A stretch of DNA of 64,000 nt from Achromobacter aegrifaciens (GTDB taxonomy: Bacteria > Pseudomonadota > Gammaproteobacteria > Burkholderiales > Burkholderiaceae_B), in assembly GCF_902859735.1 (NCBI RefSeq), contig NZ_CADIJY010000012.1, positions 62,001-126,000 on the forward strand, given 5' to 3'. Shown one piece after another: positions 1 through 9,427 of this stretch. Made by a program: the position numbers and the translations under genes. Under the pieces are notes generated by a model. That model was given only the letters and a program-made list of their open reading frames with translations. It was not told the DNA's origin and made no database searches. Numbering within the stretch: the first letter of the stretch is position 1; the number at the start of each line of letters is the position of its first letter.

Positions 1-8
1 AATAGCCC

Positions 9-1229
9 ATGGGCGCGCTGAATGACCTGCTGATGCCCAAGCTCGGCCTGACCATGACCGAGGGCATGTTGATCGAATGGAGCGTGGCCGCTGGCGACCA
101 GGTCAAGGCTGGCGATCCCTTGTTCGTGGTGGAGACCGACAAGGTCGCCAACGAAATCGCGGCGGAGGCAGACGGGCTGATTGGCGAGATCCTGGTGCAG
201 GCGGGCGAAACCGTTCCCGTCGGCGCTGTGGTCGCGCGTTGGACGGGCCCGGGCCAGCGGGCAGAGCAGGAACCCGGCCTGGCTGCCGGGGAGGAGGCAA
301 CGGTCATGACCAAGCCGGCCGTGCCGGCGTGCGTCGAGCCGGCGCCAGTCGTGGGCGGCCGCATCGTGGCCACGCCGCTGGCGCGGCGCCTGGCCCGTGA
401 ACTGGACGTGGATCTGGCGAAGGTCGGCGGCACGGGGCCTGGCGGACGCATCAAGGCGGCCGATGTGCGCCAGGCGGAAGCGCCGGCGGCGCTGGCGAAG
501 AGCGCCGACGAACTGACGGTTGCGGCAAAGGACGTCGGCCAGCGAGTCACCGCCAGCGGGCTGGTGCAGTCCATGGCCCGCCGCATGACGCAAGCCAAGC
601 AGGTACCTCATTTCTATCTCTCGGCCGAAGCGGAAGTCAGCGAGCTGCTCGCCTTGCGCGGCCGGTTGAATGGCCAAGCTGACGCACCCCGGTTGACCTT
701 GAACCACTTCGTCATCGCCGCGGTGGCGCGGGCGCTCGAGGCCTTGCCGCAACAGAACCGCATCTGGAACGACGACCATATCGTGCAGTTCCAGGCCATC
801 GACGTCGGTGTGGCGGTCACGACCGAGCGCGGGCTGATGGCGCCCGTCCTGCACGGGCTGGCAGGCGCCACGCTGGACGGCGTCGCACGGCAGTCGGATG
901 CATTGCTCGAACGCGTGCGCTCGGGCAATGCCACCCGTGAGGACATGATTGGCGGCGCCATCTCGATTTCCAACGCGGGCATGTTCAACGTCACATACAT
1001 GACGCCCATCATCAACCCGCCCCAGTCGGCCATCCTGGGCGTGGGCAGCATTCGCGAGATATTCCGGCCCGACTCGCAAGGCGCGCCCGCGCTGCGGCGC
1101 GAAATGGGCTTGGTGCTGGCAGCGGACCATAGGCTGCACGACGGTGCGGGCGCACTGAAATTCCTCAATCACGTCATCGAATTGCTGCAGGACCCCTACC
1201 GGCTGCTGCGTACCCATACTCAAGGATAG
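9..1229 (+). CDS. Dihydrolipoamide acyltransferase (E2) of a 2-oxoacid dehydrogenase complex
   Basis: This 406-residue protein is the acyl-transferring core (E2) of a 2-oxoacid (acetoin or branched-chain type) dehydrogenase complex. Seen: an N-terminal lipoyl domain with the modifiable lysine at K45 in ETDKVANE; an E3/E1-binding domain at about residues 118-155 (ATPLARRLARE, then GTGPGGRI); and a catalytic domain from about residue 175 ending in DHRLHDG, with the catalytic His374 and Asp378. A stop codon four bases before the ATG suggests that another gene, probably an E1 subunit, ends just outside the window. The matching E3 is encoded at the far end of the operon (10152), after the Liv transporter genes. 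The 2-oxoacid substrate cannot be read from the sequence. Confidence 0.93.
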   Translation: MGALNDLLMPKLGLTMTEGMLIEWSVAAGDQVKAGDPLFVVETDKVANEIAAEADGLIGEILVQAGETVPVGAVVARWTGPGQRAEQEPGLAAGEEATVMTKPAVPACVEPAPVVGGRIVATPLARRLARELDVDLAKVGGTGPGGRIKAADVRQAEAPAALAKSADELTVAAKDVGQRVTASGLVQSMARRMTQAKQVPHFYLSAEAEVSELLALRGRLNGQADAPRLTLNHFVIAAVARALEALPQQNRIWNDDHIVQFQAIDVGVAVTTERGLMAPVLHGLAGATLDGVARQSDALLERVRSGNATREDMIGGAISISNAGMFNVTYMTPIINPPQSAILGVGSIREIFRPDSQGAPALRREMGLVLAADHRLHDGAGALKFLNHVIELLQDPYRLLRTHTQG

Positions 1230-1234
1230 ATCAC

Positions 1235-2410
1235 ATGGACTTTTCGCTTTCGGACGAGCAGAAGCTGATAGTCGAGACCGCGCGCCGCATTGGTGAAACG
1301 TATGGCGTGGAATACTGGTACGAACAGGATCGCAAGAACGCGTTCCCCCAGGCGTGCTGGCAAGCCATTTGCGAGGCCGGCCTGGCAGGCGCGGCGCTGC
1401 CCGAGGAACATGGCGGATCCGGCCTGGGCATGGTGGAGTTGGCGCTCATCGTCGAGGAACTTTCCGCAGGCGGCGGCGGTTCGACGCTGGGCCAGCTATT
1501 CATGATCAATCCCATCTTCGGCGGCGTGCCGATTTCCAGGTTCGGCAGCGAGCAGATGAAGCGCGAATTGCTGCCCGGCCTGACCAGCGGCAAGATCAAC
1601 TTCTGCATGGCGCTTACCGAACCCGATGCCGGCACCAACACGCTGGCCATGAAGAGCTTCGCCGCTGCCCAGCCCGATGGCAGCTGGCGCCTGGATGGAC
1701 GGAAGATCTGGATCACCGCCGTGGATGCCGCGCAGAAGATGCTGGTCGTGGCGCGCACTGCCAAACCCGTCGAAGGGGCGCGGCCAACGGACGGTATCTC
1801 CATGTTCATGATCGACGTCGAACGCGAGGGCCTGAGTTACTCGGCCATCGATAAGGTGGGCACCCAGACGCTCAGCGCATGTTCGGTGTTCTTCGACAAT
1901 GTCCGCATCGAAGCACATGAACTGGTGGGCACGCTGGACAAGGGCTTTCGCGAATTGCTGGACGTGCTCAATACCGAGCGCATCGTGACGACTGCCAGCC
2001 TGGTCGGCGCGGGCAGGTTGGCGGAGCGCCTGGCGGTGCAGTACGCGAACGACCGCAAGGTGTTTGGCGGCAAGCCCATCAGTGCATACCAGGGTCTGCA
2101 ATTCCCCCTGGCGCAATCGCATGCGGAACTGCAGTGCGCGCGGCTCATGAACCTGAACGCGGCCTCGCTGTGCGACCAGGGCTTGCCCTATGGCACCGAG
2201 GCCAACATTGCCAAGCTGATAGGCTCCCAGGCTGCCAGCCATGCCATCGAACGCAGCATGCAGACGATGGGCGGCATGGGCTATGCGCGTGAATTCCATG
2301 TGGAGCGCTTGTGGCGCGACGCCAGGCTGTTCAAGTTCGCGCCAGTGTCGGAAGAAATGATCCTGAACTACATCGCCATACACGATCTCGGCATGCCGAA
2401 GTCATACTGA
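1235..2410 (+). CDS. Acyl-CoA dehydrogenase
   Basis: A 391-residue FAD-dependent acyl-CoA dehydrogenase of normal family length, which would desaturate an acyl-CoA at the alpha-beta bond and pass electrons to ETF. It starts 5 bases after the E2 stop, with an AAGGAT ribosome site overlapping the E2 end. The C-terminal segment has the usual WRDAR motif, but the position that holds the catalytic Glu in short- and medium-chain enzymes (YEGT) reads APVS. A glutamate at residue 248, in NTERIV, matches the alternative catalytic position of isovaleryl-CoA and long-chain dehydrogenases (family knowledge). A branched or bulky acyl-CoA substrate is therefore more likely than a simple short-chain one (inference). 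Confidence 0.93.
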   Translation: MDFSLSDEQKLIVETARRIGETYGVEYWYEQDRKNAFPQACWQAICEAGLAGAALPEEHGGSGLGMVELALIVEELSAGGGGSTLGQLFMINPIFGGVPISRFGSEQMKRELLPGLTSGKINFCMALTEPDAGTNTLAMKSFAAAQPDGSWRLDGRKIWITAVDAAQKMLVVARTAKPVEGARPTDGISMFMIDVEREGLSYSAIDKVGTQTLSACSVFFDNVRIEAHELVGTLDKGFRELLDVLNTERIVTTASLVGAGRLAERLAVQYANDRKVFGGKPISAYQGLQFPLAQSHAELQCARLMNLNAASLCDQGLPYGTEANIAKLIGSQAASHAIERSMQTMGGMGYAREFHVERLWRDARLFKFAPVSEEMILNYIAIHDLGMPKSY

Positions 2411-2483
2411 AGCGCCAGAATCGAGACGCGGGACCGGCCCAGGCCGCCACCCGCGCCGAGCCGCCATCCAAGGGAGACCCACC

Positions 2484-3977
2484 ATGCTCAATCTGAGCGC
2501 AGCCATCGCCTATCACGCCCGGCGCACCCCCGATCGCGCCGCCATCATCTATCGCGATGAAGCCATCAGCTATGCCGACTTCCATGAACGCATCCGCCAG
2601 GCGGCGGCGTTGCTTCAGTCGCATGGCATAGGCCGCAACGACGTGGTGGCGCTCTTCATGAAGAACAGCGCCGCCTTCCTGGAACTGGCGTTTGCGGCCA
2701 GCTACCTGGGCGCGGTGTTCCTTCCCATCAACTACCGGCTGGCGGCGCCCGAGGCCGCCTACATTCTTGCCGACGCCCGCGCCAGGCTGCTTTTCGTGGA
2801 CGAGGAGTTCGCGGAGGTGGCGGCCTTGGAAGTGCCGAAGGTAGTGCTGAACGCGGAGGGCCAGGCCGATTCGCGCAGTCTTGGCAAGCCAGGGCGGGAA
2901 GTGCCAGAACTGGCCGCCACGGCACAGGACGACCTGGTCCGGCTGATGTACACGTCCGGCACCACCTCGCGCCCGAAGGGCGTGATGCATACCTACGGCA
3001 ACCTCCACTGGAAATCGATCGACCATGTGATCGCGCTGGGCCTGACGCACCAGGAGCGCCTGCTGGTGGTGGGCCCGCTTTATCACGTCGGCGCCTTCGA
3101 CCTGCCAGGTATCGCGGTGCTGTGGGTGGGCGGCACGCTGTGCGTGCACCGAGAGTTCGACCCGGAAGCGGTGCTTGCTTCCATCGAGCGCCATGGCCTC
3201 ACCTGCGGCTGGATGGCCCCTGTCATGTTGAGCCGCGTGCTGGCCGTGCAGCACCCCGAACGGTACTCCCTCGATACCTTCGGCTGGTGCATTGCCGGAG
3301 GCGAAAAGACGCCGGAATCCCGCATCCGAGACTTCACCCGCGTGTTTACCCGGGGACGCTTTATTGATGGCTTCGGCATGACGGAAACCTGCAGCGGCGA
3401 CACGCTCATGGAACCCGGCCGTGAGCTCGAGAAGATAGGTTCAACCGGGCGTGCATTGCCGCATGTGGAGATCCGCATTGCGGACAATGAGGGCCGCTGG
3501 TTGTCCGCCGGAGAGAAAGGCGAGATCTGCGTGCGCGGGCCCAAGGTGACCAAGGGCTACTGGAACGCACCCGAGAAAACCGCTGAAGCTTTCTTCGGAG
3601 ATTGGCTGCGCAGCGGGGACGTGGGCTACCTGGACGATGAGGGATTCCTGTTCGTCACCGACAGGACCAAGGACATGATCCTGACTGGCGCGGAGAACGT
3701 GGCCTCCAGCGAAGTCGAGGCCGTGCTCTACGAAATGCCGCAGATCGCCGAAGCCGCGGTCATCGGCGTGCACGACGAGCAGTGGGGCGAGCGGATCACT
3801 GCGGTGGTGGTGCTCAACCCCGGGCACACGCTGACGCTGGAAGAGCTGGACCGGCATTGCCGCAAGCGCGTGGCCAACTTCAAGGTGCCCCGGGAATTGA
3901 AGGTGGTGGAGGAACTGCCGCGCAATCCTTCCGGCAAGGTCCTCAAGCGCGTGCTACGCGATCGCTACAACGGCTGA
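2484..3977 (+). CDS. Acyl-CoA synthetase (class I adenylate-forming, AMP-binding)
   Basis: A 497-residue ANL-superfamily ligase that activates a carboxylic acid through an acyl-AMP to its CoA thioester. Seen: the P-loop-like YTSGTTSRPKG at about residues 156-166, the GFGMTET motif, the hinge region with YLDDEGFLFVTDRTKD, and the C-terminal NPSGKVLKR with the adenylation lysine near residue 485. Start is supported by AAGGGAGA 8 bases upstream. With the neighbouring acyl-CoA dehydrogenase and Liv importer it probably activates an imported carboxylate for oxidation. Medium- or long-chain fatty acid, aryl acid or dicarboxylate cannot be told apart by eye. Confidence 0.93.
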   Translation: MLNLSAAIAYHARRTPDRAAIIYRDEAISYADFHERIRQAAALLQSHGIGRNDVVALFMKNSAAFLELAFAASYLGAVFLPINYRLAAPEAAYILADARARLLFVDEEFAEVAALEVPKVVLNAEGQADSRSLGKPGREVPELAATAQDDLVRLMYTSGTTSRPKGVMHTYGNLHWKSIDHVIALGLTHQERLLVVGPLYHVGAFDLPGIAVLWVGGTLCVHREFDPEAVLASIERHGLTCGWMAPVMLSRVLAVQHPERYSLDTFGWCIAGGEKTPESRIRDFTRVFTRGRFIDGFGMTETCSGDTLMEPGRELEKIGSTGRALPHVEIRIADNEGRWLSAGEKGEICVRGPKVTKGYWNAPEKTAEAFFGDWLRSGDVGYLDDEGFLFVTDRTKDMILTGAENVASSEVEAVLYEMPQIAEAAVIGVHDEQWGERITAVVVLNPGHTLTLEELDRHCRKRVANFKVPRELKVVEELPRNPSGKVLKRVLRDRYNG

Positions 3978-4013
3978 CACGCGGCAAACACATAAGAAAG
4001 CAGGGGAGAAGAC

Positions 4014-5372
4014 ATGAGTTTGGCCAGAAAATTCGCGGCGTTTTCGACGGGTCTGACCGTCGACAGCCTTCCTGAACCCGTGGTGGAAAAGGTCCGCGCC
4101 TGCGTGCTCAATGGTTACGGCATTGCATTGGGCTCGCATCCCACGCCGTTCTTCCGCGTGGCCGAGCGGGCCGTCCTGGCGATGGACGGTGAACGTCCCG
4201 GCGGCGCCACGCTGCTTGGCAGCGGCCGCCGCAGCACGGTGGCGGGTGCGGCGCTTGCCAATGCCGCGCTGTTCCATGGCAGGGCGCAGGAAGATACCTG
4301 CGGCGTGGCACATTTCGGCGCCATCCTTCTGCCGCTCCTGACAGCGCTGGTGGAGCACGGCGAAGGGGCCATGGAGGATTTCCTGCCCGCATTGGTGGCA
4401 GGCTATGAGATCGGCGGCGCATTGGAATCTGCCTATTCGGCCCGGACGACCGCCGCAGGCTTGCGCGCTTCGCCGCTGTACGGCACGGTCGCCGCCGCGG
4501 CTGCCGTTGCCCGGTTATGGCGCTTGTCCGAGGAGCGCACTGCGGCGGCGTTGTCCAACGCCGCCTCGTTCACAGGCGGCATCCTGCAGTCTTTCGGCGA
4601 TGGCACCGACGAATGGCGCTACCAGGTTGGAATGGCCGGGCGCAACGGGCTGGCGGCGGCGACGCTGGCGGCCCATGGTTCCGTATCCGCGGACGGCGCC
4701 TTCGAGGGCAAGTCCGGCTTCGCACGTGCCTTCGTCAGGGCCGAATGTGATGTCGCCGCCATAGCCGGCGGCTTGGGCAAGGACTGGTCGCTGCTCAAGG
4801 TGACTTTCAAGCCATACCCCGTCTGCGCACTCAACCAGACGCCGGTCCGCGCCTGCCTGCGGCTGCGGGACCTGCTGGGCACGCGCGGCAGCGCCCTGAG
4901 GACCCTGCGCGTATACCTGAACCCTACGGTCGTGGGCTATGCGGGCATGGACAAGGAAGGACCGTTCCAGAGCATTTCCGGAACGCTCATGAGCACGCAG
5001 TTCTGCGTTGCCACGACCTTGCTGCATGGAACGCCAACCATCGCGCATATGGCGCAATTCGGCGACACGGCCGTGGCAAGCCTGATCCCGCGGATCCGGC
5101 TGCATGCCGACGATGCTCTCGGCTTGCTGGCCTGCCGCCTCGAAGCGGAACTGGAGGGTGAGAGCGAACCTCTGATAGTGCGGCTGGACACCGACCACAC
5201 GGAATACAGCTACGACCGGACCCGGGTGTCCGCGCTGATACGCGGCATCGGCGAAGAGACCGGTGTGGCGCAGCGCGCCTATGACCATATCGAACGTTTC
5301 GCGGCCGAACTGCCACAGGCGGAAATGGCAGACGTCCTTGCCGCCTTCAAAGAGATCCAGACTGCCCGCTGA
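4014..5372 (+). CDS. MmgE/PrpD family protein
   Basis: A 452-residue member of the MmgE/PrpD family, which includes 2-methylcitrate dehydratase, cis-aconitate decarboxylase and iminodisuccinate epimerase. The all-helical N-terminal domain carries the HGRAQEDTCG-like segment near residue 88, where family members have a conserved H-x-x-x-x-D region. The gene follows a strong AGGGGAG ribosome site and lies 36 bases after the acyl-CoA synthetase. Its reaction cannot be assigned. In betaproteobacteria such genes often sit beside tripartite or Liv transporters in carboxylic-acid operons, which fits here. Confidence 0.88.
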   Translation: MSLARKFAAFSTGLTVDSLPEPVVEKVRACVLNGYGIALGSHPTPFFRVAERAVLAMDGERPGGATLLGSGRRSTVAGAALANAALFHGRAQEDTCGVAHFGAILLPLLTALVEHGEGAMEDFLPALVAGYEIGGALESAYSARTTAAGLRASPLYGTVAAAAAVARLWRLSEERTAAALSNAASFTGGILQSFGDGTDEWRYQVGMAGRNGLAAATLAAHGSVSADGAFEGKSGFARAFVRAECDVAAIAGGLGKDWSLLKVTFKPYPVCALNQTPVRACLRLRDLLGTRGSALRTLRVYLNPTVVGYAGMDKEGPFQSISGTLMSTQFCVATTLLHGTPTIAHMAQFGDTAVASLIPRIRLHADDALGLLACRLEAELEGESEPLIVRLDTDHTEYSYDRTRVSALIRGIGEETGVAQRAYDHIERFAAELPQAEMADVLAAFKEIQTAR

Positions 5373-5444
5373 GAGGCCAGTGGATGGCGCTTCGAGAATT
5401 CGGGGCGCGTTACTACAACGTGCAAGAACCTAGGAGGAGACGAC

Positions 5445-6656
5445 ATGTCCTGGTACAGGAAATCCACGCCTGCGTGGTTGGCGGCCGCCGTGGCGGCCTT
5501 GGTTTCGGGGACCGCGTTGGCGGCGGATACGGTCAAGATCGGCATGACCTCGGCCTTGACCGGCCCCTATAGCGAGTTTGGCGAAGGCAACCGGCGCGCC
5601 GTCGAGCTCGCCGTCGAACAATGGAACGCCAAAGGCGGCATCAACGGCAAGAAGATCGAGATTGCGATGCTGCTGGATGACCAGCTGAATCCGGACCGCG
5701 CGGTGCAGAACATGCGCGCCATTCTGGACAACAAGGATATTGTCGGCATCATCGGTCCGGCGGGCAGCGGACCGACCCTGGCTGTGATCGACATGGCCCA
5801 GGCCGACGGCCGCCCCTACATGAACCCCATCGCGCAGACGCCGGTCGTGACCTATGCGGGCGAGAAGACCGGAGAAAAGCCGCGGCCCAATGTGTTTTCG
5901 TTCGCGCTGCAGAACGACATCGAGGCCGTGGCCATGGGCGAATACCTGGCCAAGCGCTTCAAGCGCATCGGCATCGTGCACGAAAGCACGGCCTACGGCG
6001 TGACCGGAGTCGATTACCTGTCTGCCTCCATAGGCAAGAACGGCGGCGCCAAGCCTGTCGCGACGGACTCCTATAACCAGGGTGCGCAGGACATGACCGC
6101 GCAGGTGGCGCGCATGAAGCGCGCCAACGTCGATGCGATCGCCGCCATCGGCCTGGGCAAGGACCTGGCCGTGCTGCGCAGGACCATGGCGCGGCTGAAC
6201 GTGAACGTGCCGCTGGTCGCCTCCAATGGCGCCTTGGGGCAACCCTACCAGGAGGGCGCGGGCGATCTGACCCTGGGCACCCTGGGCACGATGATCGGCG
6301 CGTTCGGCAATCCCATGCGTCCGGCGGCGGCGGACTTCGCCAAGGCCTACAAGGCGAAGTACGGCGCCGACCGCTGGTGGGGCAACGACCCGGAGAATCC
6401 GCAGCTGTTCATGGCGATCTCGGTGTCCAACGGCTACGACGCGGCCAATGTGCTGTTCGAAGGCATACGCCAGGCCAACTCCACCGATCCCAAGGCCATT
6501 ATCGCGGCGATCGAATCGATCAAGGACTTCCAGGGCGTCAACACCACCTACAACTTCTCGAAGAGCCGTCATCACGGCATCGAGACGGATGGCGTCAAGG
6601 TGTTCGAGTACGTGAAGAAGGACGACAAGGTCCGGCTGCAGCCGGTCGCCCAGTAA
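5445..6656 (+). CDS. Liv-type ABC transporter substrate-binding protein
   Basis: A 403-residue periplasmic binding protein of the branched-chain amino acid (Peripla_BP_6) class. The N-terminus has a Sec signal peptide with positive charges (WYRKS), a hydrophobic core and a cleavage site after ALA near residue 27. The mature part opens with KIGMTSALTGPYSEFGE, typical of LivJ/LivK-like proteins. A very good ribosome site (AGGAGGAGA) lies just upstream, which fits the high expression needed for a binding protein. It delivers substrate to the permeases at 6723 and 7613. Given the acyl-CoA genes in the operon, the ligand may be a carboxylic acid rather than leucine (inference). Confidence 0.93.
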   Translation: MSWYRKSTPAWLAAAVAALVSGTALAADTVKIGMTSALTGPYSEFGEGNRRAVELAVEQWNAKGGINGKKIEIAMLLDDQLNPDRAVQNMRAILDNKDIVGIIGPAGSGPTLAVIDMAQADGRPYMNPIAQTPVVTYAGEKTGEKPRPNVFSFALQNDIEAVAMGEYLAKRFKRIGIVHESTAYGVTGVDYLSASIGKNGGAKPVATDSYNQGAQDMTAQVARMKRANVDAIAAIGLGKDLAVLRRTMARLNVNVPLVASNGALGQPYQEGAGDLTLGTLGTMIGAFGNPMRPAAADFAKAYKAKYGADRWWGNDPENPQLFMAISVSNGYDAANVLFEGIRQANSTDPKAIIAAIESIKDFQGVNTTYNFSKSRHHGIETDGVKVFEYVKKDDKVRLQPVAQ

Positions 6657-6722
6657 CTGGCACGTCGCGCGTCCGGCGCCATGAGGCGCTGGGCCGCGCC
6701 CGTCTGTATGGATGATGGTGAT

Positions 6723-7607
6723 ATGGATTTCTTTATCCAAATGATCGTGTCAGGCCTGAGCGTCGGCGCCGCCTATGCGTTGATCGGCCTGGGCCTGAAC
6801 CTGACGTTCTGGACCACGCGCGTGCTCAATTTCGGACAGGGTTCGGTGTTGATGGCGGGGGCGATGCTGACGGCCGTCATGGTCGGCGCCGGGGTCAACG
6901 TGTTCCTGGCGGTGGGCGTGTCGCTGCTGGCCACGGCCTTCATCCTGTGGGTGGTCGAGGTGGTCGGCGTGCGGCCCACGCGGCGCATTGCCGGCAGCAT
7001 GGGGTGGGTGGTCTCCACCCTCGGCATAGGCATCTTCCTGCAGGGTGTGGCGAGCTGGCTGTTCGGGACACAGGCTGTGGCGTTTCCGGACGTGCTCTTC
7101 AGCAGCACCGACACGGTGGAGTTCATGGGTGCCTACATTTCGCTGCAGTACATCGCCGTGTTCGTCATCAGTGTGATGATCGTCGGCCTGATGGAGCTGT
7201 TCCTGCGCCATTCCATCTGGGGTTACGGCGTGCGCGCGGTCGCGCACGATCGCGACCTGGCGTCGCTCATGGGCATACCGGTCTACCGCGTGGTGGTCTT
7301 CTCGTTTCTGGTGAGCGGCGTGCTGGCTGGCATCGCCGGCATCCTGGTGTCGCAGGTGTCGGGAACGGTGGATCCGAATTTTGGCCTGCATCTGCTGATC
7401 CTGGCATTTGTCGCCGCGGTCATGGGCGGCATGGGCAGCGCGTTCGGCTCCCTGGTGGGCGGGCTGATCCTCGGCATCCTGGAGAAGCTGGTGGGGGGCT
7501 ACGTCTCGCCCGCCGCGGCCGAGGTCGTGGCTTTCGTGCTTTTGATAGGCGTGTTGACGATCCGGCCGCAGGGCCTGTTCGGCAAGCGTGAAACCGTGAA
7601 GGTGTGA
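6723..7607 (+). CDS. Liv-type ABC transporter permease (LivH-like)
   Basis: Inner-membrane permease of about 294 residues with eight or so hydrophobic segments and the LivH-typical opening MDFFIQMIVSGLSVGAAYAL. An in-frame ATG at 6681 and another at 6708 exist, but the residues they add are not membrane-protein-like, and 6723 gives the standard family N-terminus. The cytoplasmic EAA-like loop lies in the AVMGGMGSAFGSLVGG segment, where the ATPase docks. The stop codon overlaps the ribosome site of the next gene, so the two are translationally linked. Confidence 0.9.
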   Translation: MDFFIQMIVSGLSVGAAYALIGLGLNLTFWTTRVLNFGQGSVLMAGAMLTAVMVGAGVNVFLAVGVSLLATAFILWVVEVVGVRPTRRIAGSMGWVVSTLGIGIFLQGVASWLFGTQAVAFPDVLFSSTDTVEFMGAYISLQYIAVFVISVMIVGLMELFLRHSIWGYGVRAVAHDRDLASLMGIPVYRVVVFSFLVSGVLAGIAGILVSQVSGTVDPNFGLHLLILAFVAAVMGGMGSAFGSLVGGLILGILEKLVGGYVSPAAAEVVAFVLLIGVLTIRPQGLFGKRETVKV

Positions 7608-7612
7608 GGACG

Positions 7613-9427
7613 ATGAAACAGCTGGGGAAAATCCTGTCGAACTCCTGGACGCTGGGCGTGCTGGCCGTGGCGCTGGCGATAGGCGCCGGCCATGTCGCCA
7701 CTGGCACGGTGCAGATGTGGAGTTTCGTCATCATCAACATCCTGCTCGCCCAGGGCATCAATCTGCTGACCGGCATCAGCGGGCAGATCTCGCTGGGCCA
7801 TGCCGGATTCTTCGCCATCGGCGCATATGCCAGCGCGATCGCGATGAAGTCCTGGGGAGTGCCGTTTCCGGTGGCGCTGTTCCTGGCAACCTTCGGGGCG
7901 GCCGCAGTCGGCCTGCTGCTGGCGGGCCCGGCGGGCCGCGTGCGCGAGTTCTACCTGGCGATGATGTCGCTGGGTTTCGGCTTGATCGTCTACGAGCTGG
8001 CGCGCGAACTGCGCGGCGTGACGGGAGGAGTGATGGGCATGCGGGGCATACCTTCGTCGCAGATCGGCACCTTGCAGATCTTCGGTTGGACCATCGATAC
8101 CGTGGCCTATTTCCGCATCCTGTTGGCAGTGTTGCTGGTGGTCATGCTGATGCTGCGCAACTTCGTCAAAAGCCATTTCGGCAGGGCATTCTATGCCGTG
8201 CACGTCAGCGAAATCGCGGCGGGATCGCTGGGCATCTCCCAGGCTGCCGTCAAGCGCGCGGCCTATGCGATCAGCGGCGGCCTGGCCGGCCTGGCTGGCG
8301 GTTTCTATGCGCACATGATCGGCTACCTGACGCCGGAAAGCTTTGGCCTGATGCGGTCCATCGAGATCCTGGTGATGTCGATCGTGGGCGGGCTGGGTTC
8401 GCTGGCAGGTCAGGTGTATGGGGCGGTGCTGTTCACCTACTTGCCGCAGAAGCTCCAGGCCTTCAATGACTATCAGTACATCGTCTACGGCCTGATCCTG
8501 GTGTTCATCTTCACTTTGCTGCCCAAAGGGCTTGCCGGCCTGCTGCGCACGCAGACGCGCTACAGCAAGTTCGACCAGTTGCGGCTCGCGGCGCCGGTCG
8601 AGGCCGAGCCGCCTTTGTCGCAGCGGCAGGCCGCCGCGGGCGCCGAAAGGCAGCAAGCGCTGGTGCGGGTTGAAGACGTGGTCATGGAATTCTCGGGCCT
8701 GCGCGCGCTGGCGGGCGTGTCGCTCGAGCTGCGCGCCGGCAGCATCACCGCGCTGGTCGGGCCCAATGGTTCCGGCAAGAGCACCCTGGTCAACGTCATC
8801 AGCGGCATCTATGCGCCGACCTCGGGGCGCATTTTGTACAAGGGCCGGGACATCGCGGGCTGGCCTTCGTACAAGGTCGCGCAGGCGGGCATTACCCGTA
8901 CCTTCCAGGATCCGCGCAACGTGCCCAGCTTTACCGTGCGCGAGAACATCCTGATGGGAGCCCATCGGCGCTATCGGCATGGCGCGCTGGCAGCGGCGTT
9001 CAACACCCCAGGCGCAAGGCGCGAAGAGGGCGCATTGCTGCGCCAGGTCGAAGCCTTGATGCAGGCGGCCGGGCTGGCCGGCCATGCGGACGCCATCATG
9101 AGCGAACTGCCCTATGGCATCCAGCGCCTGGCCGAGGTCGCCCGCGCCCTGGCCAGCGATCCGGAGCTGCTGCTGCTGGATGAGCCTGCCGCCGGCCTGT
9201 CGGAGGTGGAGTCGGAACACCTTATCAGGCTGGTCCGCCTGGCGCGTGACCATGGCGTGGCCATCATGATCATCGATCACCACATGGATTTCCTGGCCGA
9301 ACTGGTTGAGGAGGTGGTGGTGTTCGAAGCCGGCGAGGAAATCTATCGGGGCGACATGGACGGCATGCGCGCCGACCAGGCCGTGATCCAGGCCTATCTT
9401 GGCGTTGAGGAGCCCGTCCATGCTTGA
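7613..9427 (+). CDS. Fused Liv-type permease/ATP-binding protein (LivM-LivG)
   Basis: A 604-residue fusion. Residues up to about 310 form a LivM permease (NLLTGISGQISLGHAGFF is the LivM signature). The rest, from about residue 340, is a LivG ATPase with Walker A GPNGSGKST, signature LPYGIQR, Walker B LLLLDEPAAGLS and a switch histidine in IIDHHMDFL. Start ATG 7613 follows a GTGAGGA ribosome site formed by the end of the upstream gene; a GTG at 7604 in frame is less likely. The last 8 bases overlap the livF-like gene (ATGCTTGA). Such fusions are known in this family. Confidence 0.92.
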   Translation: MKQLGKILSNSWTLGVLAVALAIGAGHVATGTVQMWSFVIINILLAQGINLLTGISGQISLGHAGFFAIGAYASAIAMKSWGVPFPVALFLATFGAAAVGLLLAGPAGRVREFYLAMMSLGFGLIVYELARELRGVTGGVMGMRGIPSSQIGTLQIFGWTIDTVAYFRILLAVLLVVMLMLRNFVKSHFGRAFYAVHVSEIAAGSLGISQAAVKRAAYAISGGLAGLAGGFYAHMIGYLTPESFGLMRSIEILVMSIVGGLGSLAGQVYGAVLFTYLPQKLQAFNDYQYIVYGLILVFIFTLLPKGLAGLLRTQTRYSKFDQLRLAAPVEAEPPLSQRQAAAGAERQQALVRVEDVVMEFSGLRALAGVSLELRAGSITALVGPNGSGKSTLVNVISGIYAPTSGRILYKGRDIAGWPSYKVAQAGITRTFQDPRNVPSFTVRENILMGAHRRYRHGALAAAFNTPGARREEGALLRQVEALMQAAGLAGHADAIMSELPYGIQRLAEVARALASDPELLLLDEPAAGLSEVESEHLIRLVRLARDHGVAIMIIDHHMDFLAELVEEVVVFEAGEEIYRGDMDGMRADQAVIQAYLGVEEPVHA

